A stretch of 64,000 bases of DNA. It comes from Saccharopolyspora flava (GTDB lineage: Bacteria; Actinomycetota; Actinomycetes; Mycobacteriales; Pseudonocardiaceae). The notes under the pieces were generated by a model that was given only the letters and a program-made list of their open reading frames with translations, was not told the origin of the DNA and did not search any database. Below, one piece after another: positions 1 through 7,550 of this stretch (position 1 is its first letter; each line of letters begins with the position of its first letter). A program made the position numbers and the translations under genes. Location of the stretch: contig NZ_FOZX01000004.1 in NCBI RefSeq assembly GCF_900116135.1, positions 310,001 through 374,000 of the forward strand, given 5' to 3'.

Positions 1-329
1 CAGGAGATGCTGGCCGCGACGATCCCGCGGATCACCTCGAACGGCGTGCCGGCGCGGGTGAGGTGCGGCCGGACGCGGCGGATGAGCTCGGTGGCGGCGA
101 AGCGGGTGACCTCGGCGTCGAGCTGGTCCTTGCTCGCGAAGTGCCGGTAGACGTTGGGGCGGGGGAGCCCGGCGCGGTCGGCGATCTGCGCCATGCCCAC
201 GTGCGGGCCGCTCTCGTCGATGGCCTCGACGGCGGCCGAGACGATCTGCGCGCGCCGCGAGTCGTTGTCCAGGGCTTCCTTCGCCGTCCGGCGCCGCACC
301 GTGGAATCGACCCATCTCGCCACGTTCAC
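1..329 (-). CDS. TetR-family regulator, C-terminus cut by window edge
   Basis: The visible part is the N-terminal DNA-binding region of a TetR repressor, about 109 residues from a GTG start. A helix-turn-helix is readable around residues 30-65 (MAQIADRAGLPRPNVYRHFA followed by a Lys-Asp-Gln turn). The ligand-binding C-terminal domain continues beyond position 1. The gene is divergent from an acyl-CoA dehydrogenase, and the shared 101-bp gap holds two copies of a TACA-N3-TGTA palindrome. Control of the dehydrogenase, and autoregulation, are therefore likely. The ligand is inferred to be an acyl-CoA; nothing in the visible part proves it. Confidence 0.9.
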   Translation of the reverse strand, partial: MNVARWVDSTVRRRTAKEALDNDSRRAQIVSAAVEAIDESGPHVGMAQIADRAGLPRPNVYRHFASKDQLDAEVTRFAATELIRRVRPHLTRAGTPFEVIRGIVAASIS

Positions 330-352
330 CACGGCGACACCGTACCCTCTGA

Positions 353-393
353 TACAGCTTGTACCCAGTCCGACGCGCGTGCTACAACGTGTA
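353..393. promoter_or_regulatory. Paired TetR operator, TACA-N3-TGTA twice
   Basis: Two inverted repeats, TACAGCTTGTA at 353-363 and TACAACGTGTA at 383-393, are centred 30 bp apart, about three helical turns. Both are followed by a similar tail (CCCAGT and TCCAGT). They lie between the divergent TetR and acyl-CoA dehydrogenase genes, where a repressor dimer pair would bind. Binding is inferred. Confidence 0.7.
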
Positions 394-430
394 TCCAGTA
401 CCCCAGCGTTCCGTAATGGGAGGATTCGCC

Positions 431-1588
431 GTGCCCGCTCGCCGCTCGCCCTGGATGAATGAGGAACTCGACGACCTGCGCGGACTCGCGCGCACGTTCG
501 CCGAGAAGGAGATCAAGCCGAACACCGAGCGGTTCATCGCCAACAAGCAGGTCGACCGCGAGCTGTGGAACAAGGCCGGCGAAGCGGGCCTGCTGTGCCT
601 GTCGATCCCGGAGGAGTACGGCGGTGGCGGCGGCACCTTCGCGCACGAGGCCGTGGTGATCGAGGAGCAGGGTCGCGTCGGCGACAGCTCCTGGGGCGCC
701 TCGCTGCACAGCGGCATCGTCGCCCACTACCTGCTCGCCTACGGCACCGAGGCGCAGAAGCGCGAGTGGCTGCCGAAGCTGGCCAGCGGCGAGTCCGTCG
801 CCGCCATCGCCATGACCGAGCCGGGCACCGGTTCCGACCTGCAGGGCATCGCCACCAAGGCGATCCGCGACGGCGACGAGTACGTGGTCAACGGCGCCAA
901 GACCTTCATCACCAACGGCTACCAGGCCGACGTGGTGCTGGTGGCGGCCAAGACCAACCCGGAGGAGGCCGCGTCCGGGATCTCGCTGGTGATCGTGCCG
1001 ACCGACACCCCCGGCTTCAAGCGCGGCCGGGTGCTCGACAAGATCGGCATGAAGGGCCAGGACACCTGCGAGCTGTTCTTCGACGACTGCCGCGTGCCCG
1101 CCTCGAACCTGCTCGGCGAGAAGGAGGGCGAGGGCTTCGTCCAGCTGATGACGCAGCTGCCGCAGGAACGGCTCATCGTCGCCGTGGCCTGCGTGTCGGC
1201 GATGGAGTTCGTGCTCGACGAGACGCTGAGCTACGTCCACCAGCGGGAGGCCTTCGGGCGCCCGATCTTCAAGTTCCAGAACACCAAGTTCGAGCTGGCC
1301 GAGATCGCCACCGAGGCCCGGGTCGCGCGGTCCTTCCTGGACGAGTGCATCGAGCTGCACGTCGAGGGCGAGCTCGACATCCCGACCGCGGCGATGGTCA
1401 AGTACTGGTGCTCGGAGCGGGCGATGAAGGTCGCCGACCAGTGCCTGCAGCTGTTCGGCGGCTACGGCTACATGGAGGAGTACCCGGTGGCGCGGGTGTT
1501 CACCGACATGCGCGTCCAGCAGATCTACGCGGGCACCACCGAGATCATGAAGGAGATCATCAGCCGGTCGCTGCCGACCCCGAGCTGA
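431..1588 (+). CDS. Acyl-CoA dehydrogenase
   Basis: FAD-dependent alpha,beta-dehydrogenation of an acyl-CoA thioester in the cytoplasm. The 385 residues match the usual family length. The FAD/substrate motif AMTEPGTGSDL lies near residues 126-136 and the C-terminal GGYGYMEEYPV and IYAGTTEI segments are present. The MCAD-type catalytic Glu position reads Ala (IYAGT), while PQERLIV carries a Glu at about residue 246 where isovaleryl-CoA and long-chain type enzymes keep their base; a branched or long-chain substrate is therefore plausible. The GTG start at 431 is chosen because GGGAGG (418-423) sits 7 bp upstream; an upstream ATG at 359 would lie inside the operator region. Probably repressed by the divergent TetR. 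Confidence 0.93.
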   Translation: MPARRSPWMNEELDDLRGLARTFAEKEIKPNTERFIANKQVDRELWNKAGEAGLLCLSIPEEYGGGGGTFAHEAVVIEEQGRVGDSSWGASLHSGIVAHYLLAYGTEAQKREWLPKLASGESVAAIAMTEPGTGSDLQGIATKAIRDGDEYVVNGAKTFITNGYQADVVLVAAKTNPEEAASGISLVIVPTDTPGFKRGRVLDKIGMKGQDTCELFFDDCRVPASNLLGEKEGEGFVQLMTQLPQERLIVAVACVSAMEFVLDETLSYVHQREAFGRPIFKFQNTKFELAEIATEARVARSFLDECIELHVEGELDIPTAAMVKYWCSERAMKVADQCLQLFGGYGYMEEYPVARVFTDMRVQQIYAGTTEIMKEIISRSLPTPS

Positions 1589-1602
1589 TCCTCCGCACGT
1601 CC

Positions 1603-1635
1603 GTCCGGCCGCTCGGGTTCACCGGGCGGCCGGAC
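1603..1635 (+). terminator. Hairpin after acyl-CoA dehydrogenase
   Basis: GTCCGGCCGC at 1603-1612 pairs with GCGGCCGGAC at 1626-1635 across a 13-nt loop, 14 bp after the stop codon. A short T-run (GTTTTGG) follows. It fits an intrinsic terminator. Confidence 0.6.
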
Positions 1636-1758
1636 TGGCGTTTTGGCGCCAAGTGCCCGAAGTCACCCGCTGTGAGGTGTTTACGGAAGCCCGGCTGATC
1701 GTTAGTTTGGGGGCCGCCGACCGGAGTTAACGCCGATGTTACGGGGAGGGATCGGGCG

Positions 1759-1932
1759 ATGGCGCCTCTTGACCTGCTCTGCGCTGTGCTGATCCCGCTC
1801 GCCCTCATCGTCGGCACGGCCGCCGCGATGTCCGGCCGCCGCGTCCTCGCCCAGCGCCTCGCGGTCACCTCGGGTGCACTCGCAGTAGTGGGCCTGGCGC
1901 TCGTCTCGGCCGTCTCGCTCTTCGGACTCTGA
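1759..1932 (+). CDS. Small two-helix membrane protein
   Basis: A 57-residue protein starting with ATG at 1759 behind a strong GGGGAGGG ribosome site (1743-1750). It has two hydrophobic helices, roughly residues 5-23 and 35-56, separated by a basic turn (SGRRVLAQR). No family is recognised. Codon use is high-GC at third positions, as in its neighbours, which supports real coding. It ends inside the long palindrome at 1931-1987, which could end its transcript. Function unknown; a small single-operon envelope protein is all that can be said. Confidence 0.65.
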   Translation: MAPLDLLCAVLIPLALIVGTAAAMSGRRVLAQRLAVTSGALAVVGLALVSAVSLFGL

Positions 1933-1987
1933 CAGTTTTAGCCATAATTGCCCCGTCTTTTCAGGGGCAATTATGGCTAAAACTGTC
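1931..1987. repeat. Long-stem palindrome, CAGTTTTAGCCA subfamily
   Basis: A perfect 24-bp stem (1931-1954 with 1964-1987) closes a 9-nt loop. Its arms read GACAGTTTTAGCCATAATTG and onward to four C. It shares arm sequence with the element at 26489-26562 inside the methyltransferase gene, and its outer AAAACTGTCCCCTG end with the elements at 10231 and 15051. It overlaps the stop codon of the small membrane protein and could act as a terminator. Confidence 0.85.
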
Positions 1988-2100
1988 CCCTGCCGAGCAC
2001 CTCCTCACCGCGATCACCCGGTTCGACGCTGCAACTCCACGTCCGGATGGGTAGGAACAGAAGCGACGGAAACCGCCGCTCACCTCCGGGAGGAACCGCT

Positions 2101-2862
2101 GTGCCCGCAGCCGAATTCGCGCGCTCGCTGCGCGCTCGGGATCAGCTCGTCGGCTACTGGATCGCCCTGGACGCCCCGGCGGCCACCGAGCGGATCGCGA
2201 GAGTCGGGTACGACTACCTCGTCGTCGACGTCCAGCACGGCCTGATCGGCCACGTCGGGATGCTCAACGCGCTGATGGCCATCGACGCGGCGGGCGGCGC
2301 GCAAGGCCTGGTCCGGGTCGCCGCCAACGAGCCCAGCGGCATCGGCCACGCCCTCGACGCGGGGGCGGCGGGCGTCATCGTCCCGCTCGTCGACACCGCC
2401 GAGGACGCCGCCGCGGCCGTCGAGGCGACCCGCTACCCGCCGCGCGGCCGCCGCTCCTACGGCCCGATGCGGTCGGGCCTGCGCATCGGCCCGCGCCCCG
2501 CCGACGCCGACGAGTCCACGGTCGTGATCGCCATGATCGAGACCCCGCAGGGCCTGGCCAACGTCCGCGAGATCTGCGCGACTCCCGGCCTCGACGCCGT
2601 CTACGTCGGCCCCGCCGACCTGTGCCTGGCCGTCGGCGGCGCCCACCCGGGCGACCCCGCCGTGGCCGCGGAGTTCGAGTCCGCCGTCGACGAGATCCAG
2701 CGCGCGGCGGCGGAGGCCGGCATCGCCGCCGGGTTCCACGTCTCCGACGGCGAGGCCGCACCGCCGCGCCTGGCGCAGGGCTACACCTTCGCCAGCGTCT
2801 CCTGCGATCTCGTCCACCTGGAGGCGATCGCGGCGCACCACCTCACCGCGGCTCGCCGCTGA
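2101..2862 (+). CDS. HpcH/HpaI-family aldolase
   Basis: Class II (divalent-metal) pyruvate aldolase/citrate-lyase-like TIM-barrel enzyme that reversibly cleaves 2-keto-4-hydroxy acids. In order: VVDVQHG (about residue 40) with the catalytic His, VRVAANEP with the pyruvate-binding Arg, AMIETPQGL with a metal-binding Glu, and YVGPADLCLAVG with the metal-binding Asp. At 253 residues it matches HpaI length. GTG 2101 is chosen because GGGAGG (2088-2093) is 7 bp upstream; an in-frame ATG at 2047 lacks such a site. The end overlaps the convergent M20 gene by 20 bp. The exact substrate cannot be read from the sequence. Confidence 0.88.
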   Translation: MPAAEFARSLRARDQLVGYWIALDAPAATERIARVGYDYLVVDVQHGLIGHVGMLNALMAIDAAGGAQGLVRVAANEPSGIGHALDAGAAGVIVPLVDTAEDAAAAVEATRYPPRGRRSYGPMRSGLRIGPRPADADESTVVIAMIETPQGLANVREICATPGLDAVYVGPADLCLAVGGAHPGDPAVAAEFESAVDEIQRAAAEAGIAAGFHVSDGEAAPPRLAQGYTFASVSCDLVHLEAIAAHHLTAARR

Positions 2863-4099
2863 AGAACTCCAGCATCCCCACCACCGCGGCCTCCACCATC
2901 CGCGACAAGGTGGGTTCGACGACCGGCGCGAAGAACGGGGAGTGGTTGCCGGGCACGACCTCCCCGTCGGCCTCGGCCCGGGCGTGCCGCTCGGGATCGG
3001 TGCCGCCGATCGTCCAGAAGCAGTAGGGCACGCCGATGGCCTCGCCGAGCACCCCGAAGTCCTCGCTGCCCATCATCGCCTCGGCCGCGCGCACCGAGCC
3101 CTCGCCCCAGTGCGCGTCGAGGGCGGCGGTGACCCGGCCGGACACCGCCTCGTCGTTGACCAGCCTCGGGAACGCCGACAGCTCGGTGATCTCCGGTTCC
3201 GGTGCTCCGGAGGCCTCGGCCTCGGCGCGGATGATGCGCCGCAGCGCCTCCAGCACGCGGGTGCGCACGGCGTCGTCGAAGGTGCGCACGTTGAGGGTGA
3301 ACATCGCCGAGTCCGGGATGATGTTCTCCTTCAACCCGCCCGCGATGCGCCCGACCGTCACCACCGCCGACGACAGCGGGCTCACCTCCCGCGACACCAC
3401 GCCCTGGATGCGGGTGATGGTGTGCGCGACCTGCACGATCGGGTCCAGCGCGAGGTCGGGCTGCGACCCGTGCGCCCCGCGCCCGCGCACCACGACCTGC
3501 CACGAGTCGGCCATCGACGCGGCGGTCCCGGTCGCGCAGCCGACCGCACCGGCCGGGCCGGACATGACGTGCTGGCCGAGCACCACCTCCGGGCGCGGCG
3601 CCCGGTCCCACAGCCCGTCGGCGACCATCGCCCGCGCCCCGGCGGCGACCTCCTCACCGGGCTGGAACAGCAGCACCAGCGTCCCCGACCAGGCGTGGCG
3701 GGCACCGGACATCAACGTCGCGGCGGCCAGCAGCGAGGCGACGTGGGTGTCGTGCCCGCAGCCGTGCATCACCGCCGTCTCGGTGCCGTCGGGCAGCACC
3801 CCGGTGGCCGTCGAGGCGTAGTCGAGCCCGGTGCGCTCGTCGATCGGCAGCCCGTCGGTGTCGGCGCGGAACGCCACCACCGGTCCGGGACCGTTCTCCA
3901 GCACGCCCACCACGCCCGTCCCGCCGCAGCGGAACGCCGGGACGCCCAGCGCGGCGAGGCGCTCCTCGATCAGCTCCGCCGTCCGGTGCTCCTGCATCGA
4001 CAGCTCGGGGTGGGCGTGCAGGTGGCGGTACAGCGCGTGCAGGTCGTCGCGGACGTCGTCCAGTCCGGCCAGGACCTCTTTGACTGCGGTCGCGCTCAC
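2843..4099 (-). CDS. M20-family amidohydrolase
   Basis: Zinc-dependent aminoacylase/hippurate-hydrolase-like enzyme of 418 residues, cleaving an N-acyl amino acid or similar amide. Metal-site motifs appear in order: HGCGHDTH, FQPGEE, GQHVMSGPAG, and a C-terminal GNHSPFF. The GTG start follows GGAGG by 7 bp and overlaps the stop of the upstream membrane-protein gene by 4 bp (GTGA), so the two are translationally coupled. It is the last gene of a three-gene unit with two small membrane proteins that probably import its substrate. The divergent Lrp-type regulator likely controls the unit. Substrate unknown. Confidence 0.9.
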   Translation of the reverse strand: MSATAVKEVLAGLDDVRDDLHALYRHLHAHPELSMQEHRTAELIEERLAALGVPAFRCGGTGVVGVLENGPGPVVAFRADTDGLPIDERTGLDYASTATGVLPDGTETAVMHGCGHDTHVASLLAAATLMSGARHAWSGTLVLLFQPGEEVAAGARAMVADGLWDRAPRPEVVLGQHVMSGPAGAVGCATGTAASMADSWQVVVRGRGAHGSQPDLALDPIVQVAHTITRIQGVVSREVSPLSSAVVTVGRIAGGLKENIIPDSAMFTLNVRTFDDAVRTRVLEALRRIIRAEAEASGAPEPEITELSAFPRLVNDEAVSGRVTAALDAHWGEGSVRAAEAMMGSEDFGVLGEAIGVPYCFWTIGGTDPERHARAEADGEVVPGNHSPFFAPVVEPTLSRMVEAAVVGMLEFFSGEPR

Positions 4100-4794
4100 G
4101 CGGAAACCTCCGCTCTCTCCTCGGTTTCGGACACCTCCGCCTTCGGGCGGAAGACCAGGCACAGCGCCACGGCGGCCAGCACGCACAGCGCCATCGCGAA
4201 GGTGCTCGTCGCGGGCGCGAGCGGGACCAGCACGAACACCCCGATCAGCCCGCAGGCCACGGCGATCACCACGGTGCGCAGGTGCCGGGCGGTCATCGCC
4301 GACTGCACCAGCACCGGGCCGAAGATCGCGGGCACGACGTAGCCGAAGACCTCCTGCACACCCGGCGGCAGCACCGACACCAGCCAGGTGCCGAGCAGCC
4401 CGACGAACACCAGCAGCGAGGCCAGGTGCACCGCGGCCGCGCCGGTGATGGCCACGACCGCGGCGATCTCGGCCTTCCGGGTGCCCTGCTTGGCGCCGAT
4501 CGCCTGCTGCGCGGCCACCGCCGAGGGCAGCAGCTTGTTGGCGATGTTGCCGATCATGAAGGCCTGGTAGGTCGCCGCCGGTCCCAGCATCGGGTAGTAG
4601 GAGATCGGTTCGACGAACCAGATCACGCCGAACACCGCCGCCACCGCCAGCCACGCCTGCGCCACCAGCCCGAAACCGGGCCACAGGCCGGCGCCGAACA
4701 TCAGGTACACCGGCCCGGCCAGGGAGATCACCAGCCCGGCCGACATCGTCCAGCGGCCCCACCGGGAGGTGGTGCGCTCGAAGTCGTCCGCCAT
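4096..4794 (-). CDS. Polytopic membrane protein, partner of DUF5058 protein
   Basis: A 232-residue protein with about six hydrophobic segments. A conserved-looking polar stretch reads EPISYYPMLGPAATYQAFM near residues 50-70, followed by GNIANKLLPSA. No named transporter family is recognised. It lies between a DUF5058 protein of identical length (232 residues) and an M20 amidohydrolase, with GGGAGG 6 bp before the ATG and a 4-bp overlap into the hydrolase. The two membrane proteins may form a heteromeric permease for the hydrolase substrate. This is inference from context. Confidence 0.75.
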   Translation of the reverse strand: MADDFERTTSRWGRWTMSAGLVISLAGPVYLMFGAGLWPGFGLVAQAWLAVAAVFGVIWFVEPISYYPMLGPAATYQAFMIGNIANKLLPSAVAAQQAIGAKQGTRKAEIAAVVAITGAAAVHLASLLVFVGLLGTWLVSVLPPGVQEVFGYVVPAIFGPVLVQSAMTARHLRTVVIAVACGLIGVFVLVPLAPATSTFAMALCVLAAVALCLVFRPKAEVSETEERAEVSA

Positions 4795-4808
4795 CACGCA
4801 CCTCCCGC

Positions 4809-5507
4809 TCACAGCGCGATCCCGGCCGCGGCCAGGCCGACGGCCATCGAGATCCCCAGCGACCACTCCTTGAGCCACCGCGCGCCGAGGCGCCGGGCGA
4901 GGAACTGGAGCAGCAGCATCGCCGCGGCCCCGGCGAGGAACGCCACCAGGTGGACGCCGGACTTGGCGGTCTCGGCCAGGCCCAGGTAGCTGAACGCGGC
5001 GATCATCGCCGCGCTGGGCACCACCGCCATCACGGTGGGGTTGAGCGCGCGGACCTTCGCGTCGGCGCGCTTGAGGATCGGGGTGAACACCAGCGCGGTG
5101 ATCATCCACGCGGCCCCGCCGACCGACATGGTGAACAGCACCAGCGCGAAAGCCCGGTCGTCGTAACCGGCGCCGCCGAGCTCGATGCCCGCCGCCTCGG
5201 CGGCGGTCTGGGCCGCGGCGGTCTCGAACCCGGCCGACCCGATCAGCCCGATGCGGGTCAGCACGGCGGGGGTGCCGAACAGGGTGATCAGCCCGATCGC
5301 GACGAACACGACCGCCAGCGACGGTCCCAGCGCCGACAGGGCCCCGACGCGGAACGCGCCGACCAGCTCCTTCCGGCTCATCCCTGCTTCGGGGGCGCCG
5401 CGCACGGCGGCGCGCCAGTACACGGCGGACTGCACGGCGATCACCGCGAACACGGCGAGCGCGGCGAGCCACAGGATCGGTGAGTGGGCGATGCCCGGGG
5501 TGCTCAT
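4809..5507 (-). CDS. DUF5058-like membrane protein
   Basis: A 232-residue integral membrane protein with about six helices and motifs GLITLFGTPAVLTRIGLIG and MSVGGAAWMITALVFTP. It resembles DUF5058 proteins, a family of unknown function found beside peptidase/amidohydrolase genes; the assignment is from memory of the family. The ATG at 5507 has GGAGG 7 bp upstream. It is the first gene of the amidohydrolase unit, facing the Lrp-type regulator across 117 bp. Its likely role is the uptake of an amide substrate together with the adjacent membrane protein. Confidence 0.75.
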   Translation of the reverse strand: MSTPGIAHSPILWLAALAVFAVIAVQSAVYWRAAVRGAPEAGMSRKELVGAFRVGALSALGPSLAVVFVAIGLITLFGTPAVLTRIGLIGSAGFETAAAQTAAEAAGIELGGAGYDDRAFALVLFTMSVGGAAWMITALVFTPILKRADAKVRALNPTVMAVVPSAAMIAAFSYLGLAETAKSGVHLVAFLAGAAAMLLLQFLARRLGARWLKEWSLGISMAVGLAAAGIAL

Positions 5508-5584
5508 CCCGGCCTCCAGGGGTCGATCACGGCGCACGCCGGCGGCGGGGCCCCGTCGCACCGGCTGGCGTGCTCACTTGCTGG

Positions 5585-5594
5585 ATTCCGGAAT
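5585..5594. promoter_or_regulatory. Palindrome between DUF5058 operon and Lrp gene
   Basis: ATTCCGGAAT is a perfect 10-bp palindrome in the divergent 117-bp gap. It is a candidate half of an Lrp-type operator for the amidohydrolase operon. It is short, so confidence is limited. Confidence 0.4.
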
Positions 5595-5624
5595 GATCCC
5601 CCGTTCACGCGCGGGGTCTCGTTG

Positions 5625-6680
5625 ATGCAAAGAACTTCGAATACGGTCGTTTTCGTGCAGGATTCTTCGAAAGTCGACGAGACGGATCTGAGCCTGATCC
5701 ACGCTCTGCAGATCAACCCGCGCGTCACCTGGACGCGGTTGGGCGGAGTCCTCGACGTCGATCCCTCGACGCTGACCCGGCGCTGGCGGCGGCTCACCCG
5801 CGAGGGCCTGGCGTGGTTCAGCTGCTACCCGCGCCGCAACCCGGCCTGGACCGGTCACGGCTGGCAGGCCAACGCGTTCGTCGAGGTGGAGACCGTGCCC
5901 GGCAACCGGCGCGCGGTCACCGAGGATCTCGCCAGGCTCAGCAATGTCTGGAACATCGACGCGACCTCGGGGCGCCGGGACCTCATGCTCACCGTCTCCG
6001 CCGGCAGCGTCATGGCGCTCGACGAGGAGGTGATGACCTCGATCGCCACGATCCCGGGCGTGCGCGCGACCCGGACGCACTTCTTCCGCCGCATCCTGCG
6101 CGAGGGCGGGTCGTGGCGGCTGGACGCGCTCTCGCCCGACCAGCAGCGCGCGTTGAAACCCGCTGGCGGGCAGGGGAAGTCGCGGCCGGGGGAGCGGGAT
6201 CTCGCGCTGCTGCGGATGCTCGGGCCGAACGCGCGGCTGCCCGCGTCGGAGGCGGCGCAGCGCCTCGGCTGCTCGACGGCGACCGCGAGCCGCTGGATCG
6301 AGCGGCTGCTGGCCTCGGACTACGTGTCCGCCCGCTGCGAGGTCGCCCACTACCTGGCCGGGTGGCAGGTGGCCGCGACGCTGTGGCTGGACGTGCCGCA
6401 GCGCGAGCTGACGACGGTCGCCGCCGCGATCGCGTCGCTGCCGGAGATCCGGCTGTGCGCCACGATCGGCAGCGAGGCCAACCTGGTCGCGCAGGTGTGG
6501 CTGCACCGGCTGGAGGACCTCGACGAGTTCGAGGAGCAGCTGGCCACCGACTTCTCCGGAACCCGGGTGCTGGATCGGTGGATCACGCCGCGCTTCGCCA
6601 AGCGGATGGGGCACACGCTGCGGGCCGACGGGCGGCGGAAGGACTTCGTGCCGTTCTTCGCCGAACGCGAACCGGCCTGA
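5625..6680 (+). CDS. Lrp/AsnC-family regulator with two HTH domains
   Basis: A 351-residue transcription factor of the tandem Lrp type seen in actinobacteria. The first HTH is near residues 20-60 (DETDLSLIHALQINPRVTW) with an AsnC ligand-type domain after it. A second HTH lies near residues 195-235 (RDLALLRMLGPNARLPASEA), followed by a second ligand-type domain. ATG 5625 is chosen; GTG 5655 is an alternative and neither has a strong ribosome site. The gene is divergent from the DUF5058/M20 operon and most likely regulates it in response to an amino acid or amide. Confidence 0.87.
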   Translation: MQRTSNTVVFVQDSSKVDETDLSLIHALQINPRVTWTRLGGVLDVDPSTLTRRWRRLTREGLAWFSCYPRRNPAWTGHGWQANAFVEVETVPGNRRAVTEDLARLSNVWNIDATSGRRDLMLTVSAGSVMALDEEVMTSIATIPGVRATRTHFFRRILREGGSWRLDALSPDQQRALKPAGGQGKSRPGERDLALLRMLGPNARLPASEAAQRLGCSTATASRWIERLLASDYVSARCEVAHYLAGWQVAATLWLDVPQRELTTVAAAIASLPEIRLCATIGSEANLVAQVWLHRLEDLDEFEEQLATDFSGTRVLDRWITPRFAKRMGHTLRADGRRKDFVPFFAEREPA

Positions 6681-6690
6681 ACACGCAGCA

Positions 6691-6753
6691 GCCCCGGAGC
6701 CGTTTCCTCCTCGGGGAGGAGGCCGAACCGGACACAGTTCGGGGCTCCGGGGC
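6691..6753. terminator. Branched hairpin, likely bidirectional terminator
   Basis: An outer stem GCCCCGGAGCC (6691-6701) with GGCTCCGGGGC (6743-6753) encloses two inner hairpins: TCCTCC/GGAGGA (6705-6720) and CCGAAC/GTTCGG (6723-6742). It begins 11 bp after the Lrp stop. It could also end a minus-strand transcript coming from the leader-peptide region at 6848-6905. Confidence 0.6.
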
Positions 6754-6847
6754 CGGGTAGCTGCCTGGTATTCGCCGACCGCGCTCCCGTGCGGAGATCC
6801 CGCGGGATCGTCGCGCGCTCGGGTCGGCAGGAGTGCCGTGGGCGGTC

Positions 6848-6886
6848 CTAGCGGACAGCCACCTCACAAGTCCTGTTGGTATTCAA
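6848..6886 (-). CDS. Possible 12-residue leader peptide with full Shine-Dalgarno
   Basis: On the minus strand AAAGGAGGT (6897-6905, plus-strand coordinates), an unusually complete match to the 16S anti-SD, lies 10 bp before TTG 6886. The frame runs 12 codons (MNTNRTCEVAVR) to TAG at 6848. Nothing else in the 389-bp gap 6681-7069 codes for a recognisable protein. The downstream branched hairpin (6691-6753) would end the transcript. It may be a regulatory leader peptide or small RNA. Without a conserved family or transcript data this stays tentative. Confidence 0.35.
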   Translation of the reverse strand: MNTNRTCEVAVR

Positions 6887-7013
6887 CGTCGGACCACCTC
6901 CTTTCCTGTGTACCCGCAGGCTATGACTCGTCAGGGGGAGGCGGCAACAGATTTTTTGCGACGCCGTTCGGCCAGGTCAGAGGGCTGCCGGGGAACACCG
7001 CGCGTTGCACACC

Positions 7014-7032
7014 CATACCCCCTGGGGGTATG
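7014..7032. promoter_or_regulatory. CsoR-type copper operator
   Basis: CATACCCCCTGGGGGTATG is a perfect 9-1-9 palindrome 37 bp before the DUF4396 start. TACCCCC-N-GGGGGTA is the established target pattern of CsoR/RcnR-family metal repressors in actinobacteria. It predicts copper (or related metal) induction of the downstream gene. Confidence 0.8.
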
Positions 7033-7069
7033 TTCGGGTCAGTCGGAACGGACCAACCGGGAGGTCGTC

Positions 7070-7534
7070 ATGGACCACCACCACTCCGGGGCCGAGGGGC
7101 GGGGGCTGACCCGCTCGGCGATCAGCGCCACGCTGCACTGCCTGACCGGCTGCGCGATCGGCGAGATCCTCGGCATGGTCATCGGCACCGCGCTGGGCTG
7201 GGGAAACCTGGGCACGATCGTGCTCTCGGTCGTCCTGGCCTTCGTCTTCGGCTACAGCCTCACGATGGCGCCGGTGCTGCGCGCCGGGGTCGGCCTCACC
7301 GCGGCCCTGGGCGTCGCGTTCGCCGCCGACACGGTCTCGATCGCGGTCATGGAGATCGTCGACAACCTGTTCATGGTCCTCATCCCCGGCGCGATGGACG
7401 CGGGCCTGACCACCTGGCTGTTCTGGCTCTCGCTCGCGGCGTCGCTGGCCATCGCCTTCGCGCTCACCGTGCCGGTCAACCGCGCCCTCATCGCCCGAGG
7501 CAAGGGCCACGCGGTCGTGCACCACTACCACTAG
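7070..7534 (+). CDS. DUF4396 membrane protein with His-rich ends
   Basis: A 154-residue membrane protein with about four helices, starting MDHHHSG and ending HHYH, so both termini carry potential metal ligands. The core contains CLTGCAIGEILGMVIG, in which two Cys flank TG in a predicted helix, as expected of DUF4396. The ATG at 7070 follows GGGAGGT. The CsoR-type palindrome upstream implies metal-responsive expression. A role in copper handling at the membrane is inferred from operator, Cys pair and His tails; the family itself has no established function. Confidence 0.85.
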   Translation: MDHHHSGAEGRGLTRSAISATLHCLTGCAIGEILGMVIGTALGWGNLGTIVLSVVLAFVFGYSLTMAPVLRAGVGLTAALGVAFAADTVSIAVMEIVDNLFMVLIPGAMDAGLTTWLFWLSLAASLAIAFALTVPVNRALIARGKGHAVVHHYH

Positions 7535-7550
7535 GACCGTGCGGCGATGC

